A stretch of DNA of 64,000 bases from Pinus tabuliformis (lineage: Eukaryota > Streptophyta > Pinopsida > Pinales > Pinaceae). The DNA is taken from the NCBI GenBank assembly GCA_031772625.1, contig CM062817.1, positions 952,838,842-952,902,841 on the forward strand, written 5' to 3'. A program made the position numbers and the translations under genes. Shown piece after piece: positions 21,401-33,053 of this stretch. Numbering within the stretch: the first letter of the stretch is position 1; every line of letters starts with the position of its first letter. The notes beneath the pieces are model-generated. The model was not told the origin of the DNA and did not search any database. It saw only the letters and a program-made list of their open reading frames with translations.

Positions 21401-23250
21401 CCAATCCTTCTGTTTTATTGATTGTCATTTTATGGTTTTGTGTGAAATTTTCTAGTATCACTGTTTCCCTTTAGTGTTCTCTACTTTTCTTAGTTTACTG
21501 CTCTAAGTCTGAAATTTATAGTGGTAGGTTTGGTTTTAGCCTTTGAAATTTTTTATTTTTTCTTGAATCCTTCGATAAACTCTCTTTTTGGCCAAACAGT
21601 CACGATGATCAGGCCTATCAGCACTTGTTTTCAGTGAGGCAGTCGCTCTGGTCGTGCTAATCATCACGGGTTTCTAAAAAATAGTCATGCTGATTCTTGT
21701 AGGTGAAGATCAGGGTTCCTCCTGGATCATAACCAATGTGTCGTACCCTCTTAATTTCTACCCCTTAGCTTGTTTTTCCTATGTTCTCCCTGACTAAAAA
21801 GCTTCATTGGCTTGGTTTTCCTTATTTTACTTTATTTTTTGAGTCTTTGGATGGTTGTGGCCCTAGGGCTTCTAGGTCGTCATCCATTCAATTCTTTGTG
21901 TGCTCCGCAAATCAAGTTGGTTGTTAGCTACTCCCTGCATTTTGTTTTTTAGTACTTTTATTGCATTGATTTCAATTAAACAAGTTTGAAAAGTTTCGTT
22001 TGTTCTTCTCTTGATTAAGCGTCTCTTTTCAGGCATAGATTACATTGCTCGTCTTGTTCTTGATTGAATCGTTGCATCATTGGTTTGGAAGGAATTCTCT
22101 TTTCATGCCTTCCATTTGATTGATGTTGATTGTTTTGAAAATGTTTCATTGAAGTGTTTGTGAAATATTTGTTTCCTCATTTCATTGAAAAATACATAAT
22201 TCTTGTTTGCCGAATCAATATGTTACATTAGTTAGCATCATTGAATATTAGAGTTGCATCATCATTTGCATTGCAAAAGAAATGAATTCTCTTTACTGTT
22301 AAAAGGACTAGTTGAAGTGCATTTGATAGGAAGATTCAGTGCCTTTTGGATATTTATTAGTGAAAGATTTTATTCTTTGATTGTTGCATTGATTGTGTAC
22401 TATCTATCTCTGATTTAGTGTTAACTTTCATCGAAGACAAAGATTTCCTTTCTCATATAGTTGCATGTAGGAAGTTTTTAAAGTTGACATCGATAGGGCC
22501 TTGTAATTGAAACCTAATTCAAGATCAACTATTAAAATCTATTGAATTAACCTAACGAAGCATTGAAACTTAACACTTATATTTAGAGGTCTAGGCTAGA
22601 GACGTGTTCCGATGTCTTTAAACCTATCAGCCGTCGTTCGCTTCGGCACTAGACAATGCTAGTACGGACTTGTGCTCCCCATACTGTCAAGTATATAAAG
22701 GCAGACCCCACTAGGTCTGCAATCCTTTATCTGTTGGAAGCCACGTTTGTCACCTTGTAAACATGATACACCAAACACAACATTCAGGGAGATTGCCTGC
22801 TCGTACTTTTCGGTTCGTCGGGAGGTATTTTGTAGTTCACGGTTACCTAGTAATCCCTTTTTCCTAGATTATCCTGAGTAGTCTTTTTGGTATTTTTGAC
22901 TCTTTAAAATTCAAAAGATCATCGAGTGCTTGTCCTTTTGAGCTCTTTTTAAATATGAAAGCGACTAGACTCGCCTTTCATCCTTTTCTTGACTCTAAAA
23001 ATATGATAAGGCAAAGTTTTGTTTCAGTGTCTTAAAATTAACTTCCCACGAAATATTCATGGTTAAAGTTATCTTCCTTAGTAATTCTTTAGGGTTGATT
23101 CCAATGGAAACATTTCTAGATTCTACCAGTGAAGAATTTACCTCTGATTGGAATCTTGGTCCTTTTCCTTCATTTGGAAACACGGGTGCTCCTTATATGG
23201 CAACATTGTCCCTCCTTAGGTTAACCATTTGTTCATTTATCTAGTTATTT
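21401..23250 (+). other. leader region of the Tat-like element
   Basis: About 1.85 kb with no recognised coding frame. It contains TATATAAAG at about 22691, a second TATA-like site inside the element, shortly upstream of a region with a GC-richer composition. Tat/Ogre elements often carry an extra ORF upstream of gag; none is visible here. Confidence 0.5.
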
Positions 23251-24022
23251 TTGACCTCAATGGTCCTGAGTGTCCTGACCCCTGCCCAACCATCTCCTTC
23301 ATTTGAACCATATCACATTGATTCTAAGGTTGACCTCTCACCTTCTTCCCTTGTTTCTTCATCTTCCTCTTCTACTTCGCTTGGTGAAATTTTGAAATCT
23401 AGTAACCAGGAGGCTGAGAAGAAGAAGAAGACAGATAAGAGAGAGGCTAACCATCCAGTTGTTACTCCAAATGCACCTCCCATATACAAACCTTCTGATC
23501 CTACACGGAAGGTCAGATTCCCTTGCAAGTTAAGTAAGGATGACCATCTCCTTTGGGACTGTCCTGGCATTCCTAGAGTCTTAGAGGTATGGTTTCAAAA
23601 TTTGGATCAACCATCCCCATCGACCTCTGGAGATCATGTCGATGCTACACCCTCAGCTAGAAATGGTAAGAAGAAATGGAAAATTAGATTCCCTTGTAGG
23701 TTATGTGAAGGAGAACATCTTATTCACCTTTGCCCTCTTATGGATAAAGCTTCCTGTTGGTTATCGAAGGCTTTCTTTTGACCCTCTCCCAGTTGGTAAA
23801 GAGATTGACTTGGATTCATCTCTTTCCCATCCTGCTCTTCCCAAGCAAGACTCCCTTTTGTTTGTTCCCGCCCAACCATTGGTCGAAAAGAGTGTCAACT
23901 TGTCTCTGCCTTTAGTTGATCAGTCTATTCTCAAAGAGAGTGCTAATCACACTGCTCATGTTCTTCTTGTCTCCTCAGTTTCTCATGAATCAAATAGTGA
24001 CCCTCCTGTCCTGGTTTCTTAG
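23251..24022 (+). pseudogene. gag of the Tat-like element, frameshifted
   Basis: Frame 23251-23781 encodes a Ser-rich segment followed by two zinc-knuckle-like motifs. The first reads FPCKLSKDDHLLWDCP, with the second Cys replaced by Ser. The second reads FPCRLCEGEHLIHLCP and keeps Cys-x2-Cys-x3-His-x4-Cys. Each is preceded by a Lys-rich stretch, as expected of a nucleocapsid domain that binds element RNA. A frameshift near 23760 moves the frame to one that continues to a TAG at 24020-24022. The N-terminal capsid part before 23251 is too decayed to read. Paired FPCxLC motifs are typical of Tat-like gag in gymnosperms as far as I recall. Confidence 0.7.
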
Positions 24023-24159
24023 GGGATTCATTCTTCTATTCCTACAGAGCATGGGGGCAATCATATGATACCCCCATGAAGTATTTTTTTCGTCTCTTTT
24101 GATTGGAGTCAATTGACTGCTTTCTGCCTCCCATCTTATGTGCCTTTCTAGATCACAGT

Positions 24160-24783
24160 ACAAGCCTTTAATATGGTAATACATGGCACTATATTAGATG
24201 AAGGTGTGTTTGTTAGCATCATGTCTTCTACTACTTGGCAAGCTTTGGGTTCCCCACAGCTTGTGCCTGTCACTTAGAATCTGTTGGATTTCAAGAGAGG
24301 AACCAATCAACCCTTGGGCATCCTTCTGAAGTTCCCTATTACTCTGGGAGGAAAGACCATCTATATAGATGTGATGGTAGTCGAAGGTCCCTTAGATTTC
24401 AATCTTCTCCTTGGACGCGACTATTTTTATGTCATGGGAGCTCTTGTTTCTTCACTTTTCCATGTGGTTTGTTTTCCGCACGAAGGGAGAATTGTGACCA
24501 TTGATCAACTGTCATTCATTGGTCACCAGGCACCTCCTTTGCAACCATCATTACCTATTGGATCTTGTTTGCAAGAAGTACCTTCCCTGCCATAGGTCAA
24601 TTATGTGGCTACCTGTGTCATCTCTACATCTGTTGATGATCACACAGATATTATTATACATTATGTACTTGGGGCATTGAAACCCGATCTGTCTTTGGTA
24701 CCAAATGACATGTATGCCTCCCATAGTGTGGTTCTTCTGTCTAGTGAAGACCCCTTGGGAGCCATGTTCTCTTATGGGTCATG
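24160..24783 (+). pseudogene. retropepsin-like protease region of the Tat-like element
   Basis: In the same frame as the end of gag, after two stops, the sequence reads 'ILDEGVFVSIMSSTTWQALG'. The expected catalytic Asp-Thr/Ser-Gly appears as Asp-Glu-Gly. It continues after another TAG with 'LLLGRDYFYVMG', the second conserved protease block. The frame closes at 24593, reopens briefly and ends near 24783. No polymerase follows. Confidence 0.65.
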
Positions 24784-24788
24784 AACAG

Positions 24789-25010
24789 ATGTCGTGAGGA
24801 TAGTTCCCTGTCTTGTTTCAACCTCGTTAAGAAATGAAACAAGGAGTCATGAGGATGGTTCCTTGTATTGTGATAACCTCGTTAAAAAATGAATCAAGGA
24901 GTGCGAACATAGTTCTTTGTCTTATGTCAAGATCATTAAAAAATGAAAGAAGGGTCTCGAGGATAGTTGTTTTATTGTGTCAACCTCATTAAAAAATGAA
25001 ACAACTCCCT
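24789..25010 (+). repeat. tandem repeat of about 55 bp, four copies, inside the Tat-like element
   Basis: Four adjacent diverged units share GAGGATAGTTCCTTGTCTTG and CCTCGTTAAAAAATGAAACA. Each ends in a purine-rich AAGGAGT-like step. Related T-rich/AACTC-TTAAAAA-GAAAA motifs recur at about 25490-25560, 25620-25680 and 25860-25910, so this motif spread over the non-coding 3' half of the element. Confidence 0.7.
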
Positions 25011-27176
25011 TTTCCAAATCAAGTCTTTAATTGAGATCTTGTAAAATCCGAGTCGAGTCTTTCCAAGATCTCAAAAATGAACCTTCATTCCATCCACCTA
25101 GTTGACTAAAATGAAGCTTGGGGGGCATGTACCTCAATTGACTCATTATGATGGGGGCATGCAAACTTATAGAAAGCATAATTTTTCGTTTCAATATTGT
25201 GTAAACATGAAATCCAATCCAAGCAAAGTTCTCCATGGTTCAAGCTTGTGTAAAAATGAACCCATGTCTAATTTACATCTCGTGATTCCCATTTTTATCA
25301 GCTAATTTATGTTAGATGAGCCTTGGTTGTTTCATTCCATCGCCACCATCTCTTTGGCCGATCATATGCTTTCACTTGGTTGTTTTTTCCTTTCTTGAGG
25401 AACTGCAACAATGAGTGGTTTTACTAGCCATCCTCTTGACCATTACATGTTTTGAGCAGTTCCTCCATTGCTGGAACCAGTTGCTACCCTTTATACCACT
25501 CATTCCTATAGGATGAGTCACCTTTACACTCTTTTCTAACTCATAAAAAATGAAAAGATCACCGAGTATTTTTCCCTTTTTGACTCGTAAAGGAGAATAA
25601 AATAGGGGGTCCACTTTCAAGCTCTTTTCCAACTCTTTAAAAACGAAAAGGTTGCCGAGATCTTGTCATTTTGAACTCATTAAAGGCTACGAAATGTCGT
25701 TTACCCAGTATATGTTTACCGCTTTTTCAGGATGGGATAAACTATTTACGAAAAAGGTACTCCTTGACAGAAATGGTCAAGTGGTTCTCACAAGTATCAT
25801 TTTCTACCTTTTCGGGCTCGAGAGACACAAATGTATGAGAAGGGACCATGTGGAGTTTTTTTTCCATGTCTTTTTCAAACTCTCTAAATATGGAAAAGAT
25901 ACGGAGTTACCCCTTTGTCGGATTCACTAAAACATTCAATGACATTGGATTTGTCACCATGACGGACATGAGCTTCTCCTTCCTAGGGCTCATTAAACTT
26001 ACTAGGTCAGATTCGTCCGAAGGATGAACTTATAGTGTAAGAACATGCTATCCCCTTCAAGGTTGCAATAAAAAATAATTGGGGTACCTACCATAAATGG
26101 TGGGGGAAAGTTGGAAATTCTATCAGTTGTGTCAATAGCTTACACTTGAACATGACACCTTTTGCTTCATGTCGAGTTGGGATGTCCTTCCTTTCGTCAT
26201 TAACCTTCCTAGGTTGGGCCACTCATTTTTTCCTTCCATTTGATCTTTGCCACATCATCATGACCACCGACCCTATGGATCCAAAATCTGCCAAACTCCA
26301 GAGTTGTGTCACCGATATGTTCAAGAGTTAGTACTTCTACAATTACACTTACTCCTGATTCTCTGTATCATCTGGAATCATTTTCATCCCTTTGTCTCAT
26401 GTCAATGATGTGGGATTCATCGTCGGCCTCCTTCGACATGGTCGCTTCCTATTGACTTCATCTTATTATCCAGGAAGTTGGCCAAGAGACTCCCTTCTAG
26501 TACCTTAGATCTTGCATGCCCCAATGACAAGTTATTCACACGCGATGACAAGATCACATCATTAACTTTCGATTGAGTGATCTCACGAGTGTTGGACATC
26601 AGTTCCGTTATTCATGTTCCGTGCACTGTGCTGCTAGTACCTTGAGATCCACTGTCATTATTGATGGTTTCTCCCACACAAGTTAATGGTTCACATCATT
26701 CACCAGTAATGAAGCAATTTTCTAGCATGTCCAACTTCAACACATTCATTCACATGTTAGGATTTGTGCTTTGATCGGGTCGTTTGGAGTGCAAGACCCT
26801 GGGCTAAGATTACACAAGTCCAGGTTGTGAGGCAATGTGACATTATCATATTGATATACATTTCTCTTTTAGACAGATGGCTATGACCATACCATGAGTT
26901 GTTATATGTGATCCTTCTCATTATTAGATGGCTGCGACCATACCTTAGGTTTGTTATGATCCGTTGTATTGGATGGATGTGCCCATGCCTTGGATCCATT
27001 TACATGATCATTCTCTAGATTGCTATGTCCATATGATGATTCATGTATCATTTGTTAGAGTTTTTGGTGATGTCTATGTGTCTATTCTTGCTTGCAGGTT
27101 TTCTGACGACGGACTCCAGTTCCCCACATCCACTTGTAAATCATTTCACACCTCACTCTAGTTCGACCTTCACACT
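25011..27176 (+). other. non-coding 3' half of the Tat-like element
   Basis: This is where RT, RNase H and integrase should be; no such motif is visible in any frame. Around 26877-27010 three diverged units of about 50-55 bp share GATGGCTATGACCATACC and a Cys/His-free spacer. Short open frames (25652-25930, 26146-26331) show no domain. Confidence 0.6.
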
Positions 27177-27188
27177 TTAGGGGGAATC
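27177..27188 (+). other. polypurine tract of the Tat-like element
   Basis: TTAGGGGGAATC lies directly before the 3' LTR and confirms plus-strand orientation. Confidence 0.75.
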
Positions 27189-28272
27189 TGTTACACAATA
27201 TTTTGTCACTGTTCTTGTACTCCCCATCCATGATCCTGGAGTACCTCTATAGTGAACCCGACATGCTTTCCAATTATGAAGAAAATCCCAGTATGTCCCT
27301 CTTCATGAGCAGAATAATTCCCCTTTGCATCATTCCCCAAGAATCTTTGTTTTATCCTAGTTTACAATATGGTTGCTACTGACCAGTTTCCTCCTCGTAC
27401 CGATTTGTAGAGATTAAAACTATCACTAGCATCGTACGGAGTGATTGAGCCATTTTCTATTTGCACCGATCCACTTTTGGCAAACTTTTTAAATATGGAG
27501 TCGAAGCTTCCAGCTCTAGAAACTTCGTAATGGAATTTTGGTAGATGGTTGGGCTAGATGGAGCCGAGGAAGTCATTTTGGCCTCCTTTCTCCTATTAGG
27601 ATGGAACAAACTCAAGAGATAAGACCTTCTCCCATGATGAGAGGAACCATCTCCCATCCATCCAAGCTATATAAACCTCTCTTTTCCCAAGCTAAACTAG
27701 TTTTGGAGTGAGTTTGAATGATCAGCAAGTCATTTATAGCCTGTATCTTTATAGTGTATGTTTGAGGGAGAATAGTGTGTTTTGGTTTGGTTTGAGACTA
27801 AGGGGAATAGGCCTTGAAACTTCCATTGTTGACGCTTTCCATGAGATATCAGCAGAAGTGTGGGAAGCCACATACGTCGGAGGAGACCAACAACATCAAG
27901 GCATTGGTTGTAATCTCTTTCTAATTTACATGAATACACCTCTTGATTGATTTCCTACATGAAGTGTTAATTTACATCTTTATGGATTAATGTTCCTTGA
28001 CCTATTAAGTAGGCTGAATACAATATTGTATGCTTGCACATTTGTTGTTGTTGTTTATTTTCTTGTTTCAGGTATTTGAAGGAAGGAAATGAAGGATAGC
28101 TGGAGTGAGGAAGCAGGATCATCACCAAGCGAAATAACATTCTAAGAGGTAGGCCCTGTTAATTGATTCTAGCTTAAGGATATTTTCCATAGATTGTTTG
28201 TTTGTGGCTATACCCGCTCTCTCGGGCTATAGGAATTGCTTGTGTCCACACTGAGAATTTATGTGCACCACA
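27189..28272 (+). repeat. 3' LTR of the Tat-like element
   Basis: 1,084 bp, starts TGTTACACAA and ends GCACCACA. It is followed by TSD CCCCT. TATA box at 27668-27675. Confidence 0.9.
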
Positions 28273-28690
28273 CCCCTTTGCCCCCTTCAACACTGTCACA
28301 TCCATGGATTCACAGCCTGTAACTCCGTCATCCGATAGCCTGAAATAGGAATTCCAGCTTTGCCACAGTCTTTGCACAACCCTCCACCAAGATAGCCAGA
28401 GTGTTTTCCTTATCCCCTTTGTCCCTGCCAGAAATTAGTGCATCCACAGATTCACAAATCCCATAGCCCTAAACAAGAAGTCCAGGTTAGCCACAGTCTC
28501 AGCATGCTCCTCCACCAAGATAGCCAAAGTGTCCTTAACCCCTTTGTCCCCGCTCAACACAGACGCATCCATGGATTTGCATATTTACCTTGGTCTTCTA
28601 TTTCCCTAGAGGATAGGCTACGGGTCAAATCGACCAAATTTATTCCATTCCCAGGGGCCTTGAATCCATTTTCAGAAGGCATGTGATCTT
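28273..28690 (-). pseudogene. 5' part of the split gene relic, tandem units of about 127 bp
   Basis: The minus strand holds two units about 127 bp apart with cores 'LAILVEEHAETVANLDFLF' (about 28540-28470) and 'LAILVEGCAKTVAKLEFLF' (about 28410-28340). A third unit lies across the inserted element near 20280-20210. The peptide repeat is about 42 residues long with alternating hydrophobics, consistent with a helical repeat. Each unit starts with an acidic or Lys-rich 'GDKG'-like step. Stops between units show decay. The family is not recognised. Confidence 0.45.
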
Positions 28691-30660
28691 GTCAGACGTC
28701 CAGATGCGACAGGTAGCGAATTGTTTGCACTCTTCTTCCCCAAATATAACAGGTATCCAACTGCTTGCGCTCATCTTCCCCAAAGACATAATAGGTATCT
28801 AGCTACCTATGCTCTTTCCTTGATAATAACTCCATCATCAAAATAATAATTTAATATAAATTAAGTTTTCGAAACAAAATGTAATTTTAAGCTGAAATTA
28901 TAATTTCGTTTTATAATTTGGTTCCGTAGACTTTATTTTCCTTTTTTTCTCGGTATTATAGTTTATTTTTAGTATTATAGACTTTAAAACATCATTTAAT
29001 TTTATTTCAATAAATACCTTAAACACTCCTTAGTTGTGGAAGTGAGGATTGTTTAGACTTGTGGCAAGGCATGATAGTATCACTAGTTCCCAACCAAACA
29101 AATAGGGGACGCTTAGAAATGAATGAGAGACGTCACAGTGTAAGCCACAATTATCAAAGCCAAAATTATCAATAGTGTAGAGTAACATTCGGTGGGAACC
29201 TTAAGGTACATGAATGATGTTAAAGGTTGAATGAAGAGCACAAGATTACATAGAAACTGTAGAGAAACATTCCTTAATGTTTTCACCATCTTGACCACAC
29301 TCTATATATATTCAAGAAAAGCCCCTTAAAGATCTTGACCCACTACATTCTTCAAGCCATTAAAGATCATAAACCCTAATTTTCCCAAGGTCGATCCTTT
29401 GAAGACCCTCTAAGGTAGATGCCAAGAGGAGCACATCGTCAATAGGAGGATAATGAAGAACAAGACATGTTGAAAGAATCAAAGGTTGAATATGCCCCTA
29501 AAAAATAAATTCATACTCATTGATATATATCCTAAACAATGCGGGCGATAGAGGATGCATGTGATTCACCCCAATGGTCTTCTTTATAAAACTAGACAAT
29601 ATATTCATTATTTGAAGGAAACCAAGAACAAAGTAATAGACATATAATAACAGTAAACAAAATATTTGAAATGCCAATGTCATTCATGGAACAATGCCTC
29701 CCTCAATATAACATCAGAAAGCTTTGAAAAACCTACAAAGTAGAAGAATCCTTTTAAAGAGAAATGCCTCCCCTCGTCCATAATGGCACACATTTCTAGA
29801 ATATGGTTGATGGTTTGATATTGAAGTCAAAATCCTTCCTTAACCCTTCAGCCAAAGAGGTCTCTCCTCAAGTATCTCTACTAATATCCTATGAAGAGTA
29901 ATAGAATTTAGCTTTGAAAGTATGACCCACCATGATCATATTAATAAATGACAACCACTAAAATAATGTGATAGTGTATTTGGAATTTCCTTGCAAAGAA
30001 AAATTAACTTCTTGTTTACCCATTTTCAGTAGTGAAAGTAGATTTCTTTCTCTAAACTAGCCCGACTCAACAAAAAAATAAATGTATAATTTCATTGCAA
30101 ATATGTTAATAACCAACCTCAATTTATTTATTTTTCTTGATATGGTGTCACTTGTGTAATTTGAATTGATATATTAAATTTATTAAAGTGTCTTCATTGT
30201 TCCTAATAGGTAGAACTAGTGGATTGAAATTCCAATATGAACAAATATCATTCCACTATGGAGATTTGGATATTTAGAGGTCATTAATAAATGTTAGTAC
30301 TTGATATGTTTCTAAAGAAAAGAACCTATTGGACTACATGGAAAAACAAAATGCATTAAGTTATAAAATAATTTTCGTGCACACCATAGAACTAAGCAAC
30401 TTCAATAATATTTGTCCTCATGCCATTGATAAAATTTTCCCTTATTAACTAATTGATATTGTGATTGTTAAGTTATTTGATATATTGGATACGACAATAT
30501 TATATGGTATATTATGCCAAATGATTGATTAATGATTAAGTTTATGGTTAGAGTTAAGTTTGATTAAGCTTGATTATGCTTTTAAGTATAGAGTTATAAA
30601 TTAATTTTGGTCCTCTCATGACTCTTGACTTTGAATAAATAACTAATAATGTTTGATTAT
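28691..30660. other. AT-rich non-coding stretch
   Basis: No gene recognised. About 30400-30690 is upstream of the decayed Copia RT and should hold the missing gag-integrase part of that element, but no such motifs are readable. Confidence 0.4.
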
Positions 30661-30669
30661 TTATGATGT

Positions 30670-32147
30670 ATTAATTATTATGAATCCATCATGAAGAACA
30701 ATGAATCCATCATGAAGAACAATGTATGGGAGGTGGTGTCAAGGCCAGAGAACAAGTCAATAGTTGGTTGCATATGGATCTACAAACTGAAGTATGCAAC
30801 TCATGGGAGCATCGAGAAGTACAAGGCTAGATTTGTGTCCAAAGGCTTCTTTGAGATAGAGGGAGTGGACTATGAGGAAACATTTGCACCAGTGGAAAGA
30901 TATTCCTCGATCATAACCATTCTAGCATTAGCTACATAGATGGGGTGGAAGATCAACCAGATGGATGTGAATACCACCTTTCTCGATGGTGTTGTTGAGG
31001 AAGAAATTTATATAGAGATGCCAAAGGGATTTGAGACATATGAATGGGAGATGTGTGTAGATTCAAAAGAGCCTTGTATGGTGTCAACCAAGCACCATGA
31101 GCATGGTACAATCGAATTTATACATATATCAGTTGATTGGGATTCACCAAACATGAAGTAGATGACAACCTCTATCACATTGTTGTATATGTCAAGTTTC
31201 TTATCTTGGTATTGTATGTTGATGACTTGATACTTAGAGGAGATGAGTAGTGATTCATAGCTGAAGGACATCGGATTGATACATTACTTCCTTGGGTTGG
31301 AAATATGGCAAGGTGATGGTGAGATGTTTTTGAGTTAAGGTAAGTATGCCTCCGAATACTTTAGATATTTTACATGGAGAACTGCAAGCCTATGGACACG
31401 CCTCTAGCTACAAATTGAAAGAAGGAGAGTGCTTCTTTAGGAGAGGCAGTAGATGCTACCATCTACAAACAACTTGTGGGATCCTTGATGTATCTGGTGA
31501 ACACAAGGCCTAACATATGTTATGCAACTAATTAGTTGAGTCAAGCCATGGTTAAGCCCACCAAGCTTTATTGGAAGGAGAAAAATAATGTGTTGAGGTA
31601 CCTCACAGATACAACTAAGAATGGGGTATGGTAGAGGAGGAAAAAGGGAGTGAAGCTCCAATGGTTCACTGATGCAGATTAGGTAGGGAGTCCATTAGAC
31701 AAGAAAAGTACTTTGGGTGCTATCTTTAGTGTTGGGTCTGCAACTATTTCCTGGTATAGTAGGAAACAGAGGTATGTGGCATTAAACACAACAGAGGCTG
31801 AACAAATGGCTACAAGTCAAGAAGCATGTGAGGCCATATGGATGAGGAAAATACTTGTGGGTATTTTCAGTTAACAGATGGATTTGACAATGATTTATTG
31901 TGATAATCATAGTTGTATCAAACTCTTTGAGAATCTAGTATTTCATGACAGGTCCAAGCACATTGATATCGGGTATCATCACTTGCGGAATTGTGTGCAG
32001 AGGAGAATTATGATGTTACAATACATTCCAAGTGAGAAGCAAGATGTAGATATATTGAAAAAGGCATTGTCAAGAGGAAAATTCAAATTCCATAGGTGCA
32101 TGATATGGGTGGTAAAAAATTCCTTTCTTGCTAAGAGGGAGTGTTAG
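30670..32147 (+). pseudogene. Ty1/Copia RT-RNase H relic
   Basis: The plus strand encodes the RT N-terminal block ('IVGCIWIYKLKYATHGSIEK', then 'KARFVSKGF', 'GVDYEETFAPVERYSS', 'QMDVNTTFLDG'). A frameshift follows, then the catalytic block 'LVLYVDDLILRGDE' near 31215, the 'PMDTPLATN' and 'QLVGSLMYLVNTRPN' linker, and RNase H ('QWFTDAD', 'STLGAIFSVGSATISW'). The C-terminus is 'SKHIDIGYHHLR'. At least ten stops or shifts interrupt it. The final TAG (32145-32147) overlaps the LTR start, a normal layout. Gag, protease and integrase are missing upstream, so the element is 5'-truncated. It belongs to a different Copia lineage from the three minus-strand elements. Confidence 0.88.
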
Positions 32148-33053
32148 AAAATGTAGCAAGAAAGGCTAAATTTGACTTGTTCCTTAGTCAAATTTAGTAA
32201 TTCGATTTTCTAAATCAACAATATGACTTGGATGGAAGTTAACTTGTGTGACATGGCCTTCTCTACTTATTTACTCATTAAAATATGGTTATAGGCTAGA
32301 AGTAGAGTTGTGCATGCATTCAGCAATCTAATTCAGTTATTTTCAGTTTGACTCAGTTAACTGAGCTCAAGCAACTAGTTGAGTTAGTTGAAGGTTAGTT
32401 GAGTAGTAGAATTGTTGTTAACGCAACGATTTCTCGGTTAAACTAGTCAATCAGCTAAAAATAACCCAGACATGCATGGAATTTGAATTGTGAAACTAAA
32501 GTGGAGGAAAAGGAACATTATAATTATTAATTATATACCAGTTGAGTGTTCATGTTGGGCATTGAGGCACGCGATCAATTACTTGGTATTTTCACAAGGG
32601 AATAATGAATTCCCATATTATTTGGGAGATAATTTCCTTAGGAATCGTGCATGGAAATAAGAGAAATATGGGGCCTTGAATTGACTAAGTGTGGGCTAGA
32701 GTAGGAAAATCAATAGGAGAACAAGTTTACAGTGCAGGGTGTGCTTCAGGATTGAAGCAAGACATTGTAATAGTTTCTCATTCTCATATGATTAATGAAA
32801 AGCAGTGGAAGGGTTTTTCCCTATTGGGTTTCCCTATAAATAATTGTGTTCTTGTGTTTTTTTTATGGTTGAATGTCATTGCATGTGTTTCTAAATTGTG
32901 ATTTCCATTTTGCAAAATAATAGAGGAAATTTGTAATCTCTTGTTTTTAGTTCGAATACATCAATAGTAGCAAATTTATATTAATTTTTACACTCTTAGG
33001 GTGTTGTAGGGTACAAATATCTAAGCGATGGGAAGCTAAAAATGTTCCCAACA
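32142..33053 (+). repeat. 3' LTR (912 bp) of the truncated Copia element
   Basis: It starts TGTTAGAAAA right after a purine tract (AAGAGGGAG) and ends CCCAACA, so TG...CA ends are present. A TATA box (TATAAATA, 32835-32842) and a T-rich poly(A)-signal region near 32920-32960 fit U3-R-U5. No second LTR was found upstream, so the end is judged from motif and context only. Confidence 0.65.
32835..32842 (+). promoter_or_regulatory. TATA box in the 912-bp LTR
   Basis: TATAAATA in the context TCCCTATAAATAATTG, about 220 bp before the LTR end, as expected for a Copia LTR promoter. Confidence 0.55.

Larger units (their letters stand above)
20296..28272 (+). mobile_element. Tat/Ogre-like Ty3/Gypsy element with gag and protease only
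   Basis: The 7,977-bp element has LTRs of 1,083 and 1,084 bp (TGTTACAC...ACCGCA / ACCACA) and TSD CCCCT. A primer site like the tRNA-Arg site of Tat/Ogre elements follows the 5' LTR, and a polypurine tract precedes the 3' LTR. Plus-strand gag (two zinc-knuckle-like motifs) and a retropepsin-like region lie at 23.25-24.78 kb. I found no RT, RNase H or integrase in the remaining 2.4 kb before the 3' LTR, so it is a non-autonomous derivative. LTR identity is about 88-92% by eye, making it older than both the Copia element at 8.9 kb and the chromovirus at 48.5 kb. It interrupts a repeat-containing pseudogene. Confidence 0.9.

Noticed and set aside
24789-25010. Four regular repeats considered as a CRISPR-like array
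   Set aside because: Units are directly adjacent with no unique spacers, diverged, and lie inside a plant LTR element.
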